Shown here one piece after another: positions 37,714 to 44,589 of a DNA stretch of 57,539 nucleotides; positions within the stretch are counted from its first letter, which is position 1; each line of letters begins with the position of its first letter. The translations under genes and the position numbers were made by a program. This DNA is from Candidatus Cybelea sp. (GTDB lineage: Bacteria > Vulcanimicrobiota > Vulcanimicrobiia > Vulcanimicrobiales > Vulcanimicrobiaceae). Location of the stretch: positions 1 through 57,539 of the forward strand of contig DASXFZ010000048.1 in the NCBI GenBank assembly GCA_036489315.1, given 5' to 3'. A model generated the notes under the pieces. The model was not told where the DNA came from and did not search any database. It was given only the letters and a program-made list of their open reading frames with translations.

Positions 37714-38220
37714 TCACTGTGCGCGCACGTCGCGCGCGATCTGCTCGCCGTCGACGTAGTAGGCGAGCTGCTGGGCCGTCGATTTCGCAAGCAGCCAGAT
37801 TCCGTCGACTTTGACCCACGTGTCGATGGAATACGCGATAAACTCGAGGCTGCGCGCGTCTTCGAAGACGCCTGGATTGCGCGCCTTGATCTCGAGCTGC
37901 CGGCGAACCGTCAGCGAATCGCCGCGCTCTTTGGGCGAGGAGATCGTCATCGCGAGGGTAGCGGGCCCGGACTGGTCCAGCTCGAGGCCGCCGAGCAACG
38001 CCTTCGTGCCGTCGGTTTCGCCCGCAACGTCGATCCCGACGAAATGCGGCGCAAGGATCGTCGAGAGCGACCCGGCGTCGCCGGCGCTCACGGCGGCTTG
38101 CAGAATCTTGTAGCGCGCCTGCAGCGCCGGCAACAGGCTGCCGTCGCCGTGCGCGGCCGCCGGCTGGAGGCAGCCAAAGGCGCAAACGATCGCCAATGAG
38201 AGTGCGGCCGAGATCTTCAT
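37714..38220 (-). CDS. Exported SnoaL/NTF2-like protein
   Basis: A 168-residue protein with signal peptide MKISAALSLAIVCAFGCLQ, cut near AAA-HG, and an NTF2-like cone fold: ALQARYKILQAAVSAGDAGS, LAPHFVGIDVAGETDGTKAL, and closing strands RSLEFIAYSIDTWVKVDGIW. Such domains bind small hydrophobic ligands or act as catalytic cups; nothing here fixes the substrate. TAGGAT lies six bases before the ATG, as expected for a leaderless transcript, although GGAG is also present very close. It heads a two-gene unit with the small lipoprotein. Confidence 0.7.
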   Translation of the reverse strand: MKISAALSLAIVCAFGCLQPAAAHGDGSLLPALQARYKILQAAVSAGDAGSLSTILAPHFVGIDVAGETDGTKALLGGLELDQSGPATLAMTISSPKERGDSLTVRRQLEIKARNPGVFEDARSLEFIAYSIDTWVKVDGIWLLAKSTAQQLAYYVDGEQIARDVRAQ

Positions 38221-38294
38221 GACTCCATCCTAGCGCCGCAGGCGTACGAAAGCGCACGGAAGCGGATTGCGTGCCGCCAGCGAACTAGAAGCCC

Positions 38295-38645
38295 GTGAGC
38301 GAAAAGATAGAAGGCATCGATCCGAGCGTTCCGCCCTCCGGCACCGGCTGCGTCGAGTGCCTCGCGGAGGATAGCTGGTGGTTTCACTTGCGCCGCTGCG
38401 CGCAGTGCGGGCACATCGGCTGCTGCGATCAATCGTTGGGCAAGCACGCCACCGGACACTTCCGTTCGACCGGCCACCCGGTCATCGCCAGCTTCGAACC
38501 GGGCGAAGCGTGGTTCTACAATTATCCAAGCGAGGAGTTTATGTCCGGGCCGCACTTGGCGCCCCCGCATTCGCACCCGAAAGATCAGCCGACCCCCGGC
38601 CCGCGGGGCAGAGTTCCCGCGGACTGGGAGTCGCAGCTGGAGTAG
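38295..38645 (+). CDS. UBP-type zinc finger protein
   Basis: A 116-residue protein made almost entirely of a ubiquitin-hydrolase-type (UBP/ZnF) finger: GTGCVECLAEDSWWFHLRRC, AQCGHIGCCDQSLGKHATGH, and FRSTGHPVIASFEPGEAWFY. The cysteine and histidine spacing is as in the eukaryotic domain that binds the ubiquitin C-terminus. Bacterial forms are known as small stand-alone proteins of unclear role. It has a short proline-rich tail. The GTG start has no strong ribosome site. It ends five bases from the convergent response-regulator gene. Confidence 0.9.
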   Translation: MSEKIEGIDPSVPPSGTGCVECLAEDSWWFHLRRCAQCGHIGCCDQSLGKHATGHFRSTGHPVIASFEPGEAWFYNYPSEEFMSGPHLAPPHSHPKDQPTPGPRGRVPADWESQLE

Positions 38646-38650
38646 CGCGG

Positions 38651-39310
38651 CTACGCCTGCGGACTTCCGGCCAAACCGTTGCGAACGGCGTACACCGCGG
38701 CTTGCGAACGCGTCGAGCAGTGCAGCTTTGCGAAGACGTTGCTGACGTGGTTCTTGATCGTTTTTTCGGCTAAGACCAACTGCCGGCCGATCTCGCGATT
38801 CGAGAGGCCCTTGGCCAGCAGACGGACGACTTCGATCTCGCGTGGCGAAAGCTCGTGTTTGCCGCGATCTCCCGACGGCGCGCGCCGGCGCAGCAGCGAC
38901 GCGGCCACGCGCGGATCGACGTAGCTCGATCCCGCACCGAGGGCTTTGATTGCGGCGCGGAGTTCCTGCAGCGACGAATCCTTGACGATATAGGCGTCGA
39001 CCCCGATCGCGAGGCAGTGCTGCATGAGCTCGCCTTGAGTGTGTGCGGAAAGCGCGCAGATCTTCGTCGTGGCGGAGTCTTTTTTGAAGCTGTTGACGAT
39101 ATCGCCTACGTCGTCGGTGTCGATGTCGATGACGACGACGTCTACGGCGGGGGCGAGGACCGCGTGGCGGCCCGGAACGACGCCCACAACGCTGATGTGG
39201 GGGTCGTCGGCTAGTACGTAGGCGAGTGCCCGTCCGAAGAGGAGCTCCTCGTCGACGATCAATACCCGGACGCGGTCCGTGGAGGCGGTAATGCTCGATA
39301 CGACTGTCAT
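38651..39310 (-). CDS. LuxR/NarL-family response regulator
   Basis: A 219-residue regulator. The receiver domain is at residues 12-130 (RVLIVDEELLFGRALAYVLA; phospho-acceptor region VDVVVIDIDTDDVG; lysine in AYIVKDSS). The C-terminal HTH is at 155-210 (LSPREIEVVRLLAKGLSNRE, KTIKNHVSNVFAKLHCSTR). No paired histidine kinase is in the window. ATG 39310 is preferred because TACCAT lies exactly six bases upstream, suggesting a leaderless message, and the longer frame adds only arginine-rich sequence. Target unknown. Confidence 0.9.
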   Translation of the reverse strand: MTVVSSITASTDRVRVLIVDEELLFGRALAYVLADDPHISVVGVVPGRHAVLAPAVDVVVIDIDTDDVGDIVNSFKKDSATTKICALSAHTQGELMQHCLAIGVDAYIVKDSSLQELRAAIKALGAGSSYVDPRVAASLLRRRAPSGDRGKHELSPREIEVVRLLAKGLSNREIGRQLVLAEKTIKNHVSNVFAKLHCSTRSQAAVYAVRNGLAGSPQA

Positions 39311-39374
39311 GGACCCATGGTAGCGGGCCCGGCGTACCAAAACGTACCGGTCCGTTGACGGGTTATCGTCCCGC

Positions 39375-40961
39375 CTACCGCACGTCCCAATCTGCGGGGT
39401 CGACGGGAATCCAGAGCATGTTGAGCCGGTAGCCGCTGACGCGCGTGCGCAGCCCGATCAGGCGGTCTTCATAGTAAAGGGGTATGACCGGGACGTCTTG
39501 GTGGATCAGGCGGGCGATGGCATTGAAGTCGCGCTCCCGCTGATCCCGGCTCGGCGTGCTGGACTGGTCGCTGAAGAGCGCCTCGAAGCGCTTCGAGCAG
39601 TAGAACGAGTGGTTATCGTCGCCCGGCACCGCCTGGACGCAGCGCAGGTTCAGCGACTCTTCCGGGTCGCTGCCGCCGACCCAGACCTCGCCGGCGATCG
39701 CCGCCTTTCCGTTGCGCAGAAGCCCTTCAGGGCTAAACCAGATCCGCGAGGGATTCGACTTAAGCGTTAGCTGCATGCCCGCCGCGGCGAGCTGGGTTTG
39801 GACAAGCGTCGCGATGCGAACGTTGATCGGATTCTCCGAGTTGACCCCGAGCAGACCGGTGAACGGCCTGCCGTCCTTATAGCGTACGCCGTGTTCGAGC
39901 CGCCAGCCGGCCGCGTCAAGCTCGCGGGCGGCCGCGGCGGGATCGTGAGCGTAAGCGGGGATCGGTGTGGCCTCCCACTGGACGATCGGCGGCGGAAAGA
40001 ACGAGGTCGCGGCCGGGTAGACGTTTCGCCAGGCGCCGGCAAGCGCGCGGTAGTCCAGCGCTGCCGCGATCGCGCGGCGAACGCGCCGGTCGCGAGTCGG
40101 GCCGGCCTGCGTTTGAAGGTAGAGCAAAGCGGTAGCGTTCTCCGGGATCTTCGCCACACGGAGGCCACGCGTGCGGTCCGCTTCGCCGACGTTGTCGGGC
40201 GTCAGCGTCCCGACATCCACCGCGCCCGACTGGAGGGAGACAAAGTTCGAGTTGAGGTTCGGGACGATCTGCAGGACGATCTGCGCGAGCTTCGGGTGCG
40301 GCCGGAAGTACGGATTTGGCTCGAGGATGATTCGATCGCCGCGCAGCCACGTCTTCACGCGGAACGGACCGCTGCCGAACGGCTCATTTTCCCATGGCGT
40401 TCCGACGACTTTCGTATCGGTAAACGCGTGCTTGGGGAGAATGCCGTATACGTAGTCAGCCTGCGCGAAGAGGACGCGCACGGCGGCGTTCCACGGCGCG
40501 CGCAAGCGAATCACGACGGTCTGTGGATCGGGCGCCGTCAACGAGACGATACGGCGATAGGGTTCCACCGATGTTGCGCGATTGCGAGGATCGAAGATCG
40601 CGCGATAGGTAAACGCGACGTCGGCCGACGTCAACGGCACGCCGTCGGCGAAGCGGACGCCGGACCGAAGGTGGTAGGTGATTTCCGTTCCGTCGGCAGA
40701 GATGTCGCCGTTTTGGCGCGAGGGAATCCGCGTTACCAGTATCGGGATGTCGCGGTTATCGGCAGAGAGTCCGACGAGGGTCTGGCAGAACAGCGTATCG
40801 AGCGCGATAATTTCCTGGTCGATCGCTACGAACGGAACGAGCGAGTTTGGGTCACCCGCGTAAGCGATTCGCAGAACATGCGCAGGGCCGGCCTGCCCGG
40901 CACCGCGCGTGCACCCGGGGACGACCGCGATCAGGGCGAGCGCGGCAAGAATACGCCTCAT
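39375..40961 (-). CDS. ABC transporter substrate-binding lipoprotein (peptide/nickel type, family 5)
   Basis: A 528-residue solute-binding protein. Lipoprotein leader MRRILAALALIAVVPGC; family-5 fold marks include VLRIAYAGDPNSLVPF, the YHLRSGVRFADGVPLTSADV signature near residue 100, FGSGPFRVKTW and the closing RLIHQDVPVIPLYYEDRLIG. It should capture oligopeptides or similar solutes outside the membrane for an ABC permease. No permease or ATPase genes are adjacent, so it is an orphan receptor. The ATG at 40961 has GAAAGGC upstream; the frame open to 41060 is rejected since it lacks a leader. Confidence 0.92.
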   Translation of the reverse strand: MRRILAALALIAVVPGCTRGAGQAGPAHVLRIAYAGDPNSLVPFVAIDQEIIALDTLFCQTLVGLSADNRDIPILVTRIPSRQNGDISADGTEITYHLRSGVRFADGVPLTSADVAFTYRAIFDPRNRATSVEPYRRIVSLTAPDPQTVVIRLRAPWNAAVRVLFAQADYVYGILPKHAFTDTKVVGTPWENEPFGSGPFRVKTWLRGDRIILEPNPYFRPHPKLAQIVLQIVPNLNSNFVSLQSGAVDVGTLTPDNVGEADRTRGLRVAKIPENATALLYLQTQAGPTRDRRVRRAIAAALDYRALAGAWRNVYPAATSFFPPPIVQWEATPIPAYAHDPAAAARELDAAGWRLEHGVRYKDGRPFTGLLGVNSENPINVRIATLVQTQLAAAGMQLTLKSNPSRIWFSPEGLLRNGKAAIAGEVWVGGSDPEESLNLRCVQAVPGDDNHSFYCSKRFEALFSDQSSTPSRDQRERDFNAIARLIHQDVPVIPLYYEDRLIGLRTRVSGYRLNMLWIPVDPADWDVR

Positions 40962-41044
40962 GCTGCCTTTCTTCGGGTTCGGGTGCAGAAGCCCGCGCTT
41001 AGGAATGTCCCGTGCTCGCGTAGTAATTGATCGTGGGAGGCACC

Positions 41045-41293
41045 GTGGAACCCAAGACATTCACCATTATCGTCTTTGCGCTCGTCGTCGTCATCTCTTT
41101 GCTCCAGGCCGTTTACTCGGAGAGGTTCGGCCAGTTCGGAGTCCGGATGATAGCGGCGGCGCCCCGACCCGTGCAAGCGTTTTACGCTTGGGCCAGCTTT
41201 GGGCATCCGTACGACGGCGCTTTCTGGAACCGGGTGCGACGCTGGCTGTCGGCGACCGTAGGCGTCCTCTTCGTATCACGCATTCGAGCCTGA
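41045..41293 (+). CDS. Small single-pass membrane protein
   Basis: GTG 41045, preceded by GGGAGG, encodes 82 residues: EPKTFTIIVFALVVVISLLQ forms one N-terminal helix, followed by AVYSERFGQFGVRMIAAAPR and a basic, aromatic cytoplasmic tail (HPYDGAFWNRVRRWLSATVG). No family was recognised. It is divergent from the solute-binding protein (83 bp between start codons) and its last 18 bases overlap the end of the convergent amidohydrolase gene. Confidence 0.55.
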   Translation: MEPKTFTIIVFALVVVISLLQAVYSERFGQFGVRMIAAAPRPVQAFYAWASFGHPYDGAFWNRVRRWLSATVGVLFVSRIRA

Positions 41294-42955
41294 TGCGGCG
41301 CTTGCGAATTGGTGCGCAAAGAATTCCCCTTCGAATATCGTGCCGGTAATCGGGATGTCGGCAAGAGAGTCCACATCTATGCTGTAGGGATCCGCGTCGA
41401 GGACGGTAAAGTCGGCGCGCTTTCCCGACGCTATGCTGCCGATTTCGTCCTCGAGCCCGAGTACGAAGGCCGCGTCTATAGTTATCGCGCGAAGCGCTTG
41501 GTCAAGCGTCAGTCGCTCGTTTTCAGCCAGCTCCGCGCCGCCGGCGGTGCGGCGAGTGATCGCGATCTGCGCAAGGCGCAGCGGCTGGGCAGGCGCCATC
41601 GCGAAATCCGAGTGCAACGCGAGCGGAACGCCGGCGCGGGCAACGCTGCCGATCCGCACCATCTGCGAGGTCCGGTCGCACCCTAGGCTCCGGTTGAGGT
41701 ACTCGTCACCCAGCTCGTACATGTAGTATGGATTCGCCGAGACGATCGCGCCCAAACGCGCCAGCTTGACAACCTGGTCATCGGTGCCGTAGCCAAAATG
41801 CTCGATCGTAAACCGATGGTCCACGCGAGGTTTTGAATCCTGAAGCAGTTGCAGCGTGCTTAGAACCATCGCCAGGCCCTCATCGCCGTTGGTATGTACG
41901 TGAATCTGGTACCCGGCGTGCCAAAACGTCCTCGCGAGCTGCTCGAAGAGCGGGAGGGGAGTCATCCACTCACCCTGATGACCGTCGATGTAGCCGGCGC
42001 AGCCGATTCTCATCCCCTGCGAATAGAACGCGCCGTCTGCGAAAAGCTTGATATGGCGTCCAAAACGCAAGCGGCGAGTGTTGCGCTGCGGCAGCCCATC
42101 GACCCACGCGAGAGCTTGCTCCGCGCCGAGCTTCATCGTCGGCGTCTTTGCGTCGGCGACGAAAAACGTTCTGAACGGGACGTCGTCGCGATCGAGCACC
42201 GCTTGGGGTCCCAGCCATTCGAGATCGGGGTCGGTGATGCCGAACGACATCTCGGCAATCGTCGTAATCCCACCGAAGCGAACGACGTCGCGCGCGCGGG
42301 CCATTCCGGCGAGAAAGCGCGTCCGATCGAACATGTACGGCGGAAGCTTTGCCGCGGCGAGTTCAACCATGCCGGATTCCCAATAGTGCCCCGTGGCATA
42401 GTCGACACATGAGTGGGAGCGCGCCTCCTCTTCGGTAAGGTCCCAGTGTCGAAGTGCGGCCGTATTGAAGAACATCTCGTGTGCGGAGCGGTGCCACACG
42501 ACGATCGGCCGCGACTCGGAGACGGCGTCGAGATCGGCACGGGCGACGGCGCCGTGCCAAAATGGATGGTACCCCCAGCTCACGAGCGGTTCGGCAGGGT
42601 CGCTTTTTGCCTGCTCGATGCGATGAAGCTCGCCGATGTAGGCTACGTTTCCGCGAACCGGTTTGATCGTGACCCACGGAAGCCGCCATTCGAACGCGGT
42701 TATCATATCGGTCATGATCATCGCCGCCGCCATGAACGGATGAAGATGCGGATCGATCAACCCCGGGAGCATCACCTTCCCTTCGAAATCGCGCACGAGA
42801 TCGTATCGCTGCCCTTCTAACCAGGGCTGCAGGTCGTTCAGTGATCCGACCGCCAAGATGGAGCCGTCGCGCACGGCGACCGCCGCAGCCTCGCGCTGCG
42901 CCGGGTTCATCGTTACGATTTTCTTCGCGGTAAAAACAGTGATGGGCGAGCTCAT
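41276..42955 (-). CDS. Amidohydrolase (YtcJ-like)
   Basis: A 559-residue metal-dependent hydrolase of the amidohydrolase superfamily. Metal ligands: LPGLIDPHLHPF near residue 66 (HXH), HVHTNGDEG near 345, the histidine in FTIEHFGYG near 378, and the aspartate in LALHSDFAMAP near 440. A small beta domain from both ends completes the fold (TAKKIVTMNPAQREAAAVAV; GSIASGKRADFTVLDADPY). Members cleave amides, often with loose substrate range; the substrate is not known. A 12-base inverted repeat (CGTAA-AA-TTACG, 42968-42979) lies 13 bases upstream of the ATG and might be an operator. Confidence 0.9.
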   Translation of the reverse strand: MSSPITVFTAKKIVTMNPAQREAAAVAVRDGSILAVGSLNDLQPWLEGQRYDLVRDFEGKVMLPGLIDPHLHPFMAAAMIMTDMITAFEWRLPWVTIKPVRGNVAYIGELHRIEQAKSDPAEPLVSWGYHPFWHGAVARADLDAVSESRPIVVWHRSAHEMFFNTAALRHWDLTEEEARSHSCVDYATGHYWESGMVELAAAKLPPYMFDRTRFLAGMARARDVVRFGGITTIAEMSFGITDPDLEWLGPQAVLDRDDVPFRTFFVADAKTPTMKLGAEQALAWVDGLPQRNTRRLRFGRHIKLFADGAFYSQGMRIGCAGYIDGHQGEWMTPLPLFEQLARTFWHAGYQIHVHTNGDEGLAMVLSTLQLLQDSKPRVDHRFTIEHFGYGTDDQVVKLARLGAIVSANPYYMYELGDEYLNRSLGCDRTSQMVRIGSVARAGVPLALHSDFAMAPAQPLRLAQIAITRRTAGGAELAENERLTLDQALRAITIDAAFVLGLEDEIGSIASGKRADFTVLDADPYSIDVDSLADIPITGTIFEGEFFAHQFASAASGSNA

Positions 42956-43032
42956 TTTCGCGTGCTTCGTAAAATTACGACGCGATCATTCTCGCCGCGA
43001 CTTACGCCGCTGCGGTACGTTTCTGTAGCGCT

Positions 43033-43443
43033 TTAGGCCACGGTTATCGTTCCATCCCAGTCTCCGCCCGATGGGACGGAGGCATGCTGATGAACGAGCT
43101 GCCACTCGCCTTCACGCCTTTCGAAGCAGTCCGTTTCGCGCGCAATTACTTGCTTGGCAGTGCCGTTTTTGAGGACGATGTTCACCCTTTGCACCGTGCA
43201 CACGACGCCCATATCGCCGTTTAGCGTCACAATGGTGTCGAGGATATCGACGTGACAGGACTCGAAGCCCGCAAATACGCGGTCGAACATCGCTCTTGCC
43301 GGTCCAACGCCCTTCGAGGCGAAAGGTGGAATGTCGAACCAGAGCGCGTCTGACGCCCAATGTCGAGTGCTTTGCGCACCGCTCATGGATTCTGCCATTT
43401 CTTTGACGATGGAAACGATGGCTTGCCTGTCCTTCTCCAGCAC
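43033..43443 (-). CDS. SnoaL/NTF2-like protein, predicted MerR target
   Basis: A 136-residue cytoplasmic protein with an NTF2-like fold: KDRQAIVSIVKEMAESMSGA, DALWFDIPPFASKGVGPARA, FDRVFAGFESCHVDILDTIV and CFERREGEWQLVHQHASVP. It resembles ketosteroid-isomerase-like proteins that modify or bind small molecules. The GTG start has GGAGGC eight bases upstream. Its promoter (43487-43517) carries the same 19-bp-spaced MerR-type element as that of the adjacent regulator gene, so it is probably induced by that regulator, perhaps as a detoxification function. Confidence 0.8.
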   Translation of the reverse strand: MLEKDRQAIVSIVKEMAESMSGAQSTRHWASDALWFDIPPFASKGVGPARAMFDRVFAGFESCHVDILDTIVTLNGDMGVVCTVQRVNIVLKNGTAKQVIARETDCFERREGEWQLVHQHASVPSGGDWDGTITVA

Positions 43444-43486
43444 TGTTTGCCTCCACGTTATCCTTGACTGGAAGTTCGATATGCTG

Positions 43487-43517
43487 ATTCTCCAGCATCC
43501 CGTTACGGGAGAGTCAA
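43487..43517 (-). promoter_or_regulatory. MerR-type promoter/operator of the SnoaL-like gene
   Basis: TTGACT (43517-43512), a 19-bp spacer containing the dyad TCCCG-TAA-CGGGA, and GAGAAT (43492-43487) as -10. The overlong 19-bp spacer with a dyad is the hallmark of MerR-controlled promoters. It matches the promoter of the MerR gene itself in 20 of the first 21 bases. Confidence 0.75.
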
Positions 43518-43603
43518 CCCCCGGGAGCGGCTACACACCGTCGAGTTCCGTGAGACGGGGGCTTCTAGTTCGGCCGCCGAGGCCATCGGAAACGCGGCGA
43601 ACG

Positions 43604-44425
43604 CTAGCGCAAAACCCGCTTTGCTTTGGAGATCGGCCAGCAGATTTCCGTGAGCACCGTGTCGCTCGTGGAGCTTCCAAACACTTCGACGTAGCGTTCG
43701 CGAATCGGGCCGTCCGCGCCCAAAGCATTCTCGGCGACGTGCCTGCCGAGGGCCGCGTACGAAGGTCCGGCACCGGCGAGCGCCCCGCGATGTACCGCAA
43801 CGGCGAGTTCCGCTGCCGGAACCTCGATCGCTCGAACTCGGCCGCACTGCTCGATCCGTTTCGAAATTGGTACATAGATCGTGCTCTCTCCGATCTCGTC
43901 GGTAAACAGTTCGGTCGCATAAAGACCTCCGCCCGGGCCGGCGGGTTCCTGTCCTCTTGCGCGTAGCACACGATAGATCTCTGCGAAGGCCTCGGACCAC
44001 CAGCCGTCGATCGCGTCCAACCGTACGATTTCGGTGACGGCTGCGGCGAGGGTGAGCGGGAGGAAGCGGTGTTCTATCTTGCCTGGAGCAGCTTCGTCGA
44101 GCATTGCGCGGAGAAGCGAAACGGTTTGCCGCGTGCTTTCAAGCTGAGCTTCCATACGCTTAAGGTGTGCGAGGATAATCTCGTTGCGCTCGGGCTGATC
44201 CCCGGCCCGCAGGACCGCCTTGACTTGATCGACGGGCATCTCAAGCTTTCGTAGATGCCGAATAACCTGTGCGTCTTTGATCTGATCGACGCCGTAGAAA
44301 CGATATCCGGTCTGCCGATCCACGTCTAGGGGCATGAGCAGATCCACGTCGTGATAGTGGCGCAATGCCTTCACGCTCAGATGCGTCGCCCGGGAGAAGT
44401 CGCCGATTGCCATGCGAGATTCCAT
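43604..44425 (-). CDS. MerR-family transcriptional regulator with GyrI-like effector-binding domain
   Basis: A 273-residue regulator. The winged HTH is at residues 5-75 (AIGDFSRATHLSVKALRHYH, TGYRFYGVDQIKDAQVIRHL), a coiled coil at 85-115 (AHLKRMEAQLESTRQTVSLL), and a GyrI/BltR-like effector-binding domain from 130 on (EPAGPGGGLYATELFTDEIG, STIYVPISKRIEQCGRVRAI). The last domain binds bulky, often cationic or aromatic drugs. It likely activates itself and the downstream SnoaL-like gene through identical operators. The ATG at 44425 falls at the predicted transcription start, so the mRNA may be leaderless; ATG 44413 is an alternative. Confidence 0.9.
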   Translation of the reverse strand: MESRMAIGDFSRATHLSVKALRHYHDVDLLMPLDVDRQTGYRFYGVDQIKDAQVIRHLRKLEMPVDQVKAVLRAGDQPERNEIILAHLKRMEAQLESTRQTVSLLRAMLDEAAPGKIEHRFLPLTLAAAVTEIVRLDAIDGWWSEAFAEIYRVLRARGQEPAGPGGGLYATELFTDEIGESTIYVPISKRIEQCGRVRAIEVPAAELAVAVHRGALAGAGPSYAALGRHVAENALGADGPIRERYVEVFGSSTSDTVLTEICWPISKAKRVLR

Positions 44426-44431
44426 AAATTT

Positions 44432-44462
44432 ACTCTGTGATATCCCGTTAGGGGAGAGTCAA
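44432..44462 (-). promoter_or_regulatory. MerR-type autoregulatory promoter
   Basis: TTGACT (44462-44457), a 19-bp spacer including TCCC-CTAAC-GGGA, then a weak -10 CAGAGT (44437-44432), followed after six bases by the MerR ATG. The sequence matches that ahead of the SnoaL-like gene, pointing to shared control by the regulator encoded here. Confidence 0.7.
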
Positions 44463-44589
44463 ACCCAGCCCTCCGAACCTAAACGTTTGAGAGCACCAAG
44501 GTCGGGGTTTTCATGGTGTCGCTGGGTCGAACCCGCGCTGGCCTATGGAGTCGCTCGATGCTGCACCTGCATTGAAGCGCTTTCGCGCG

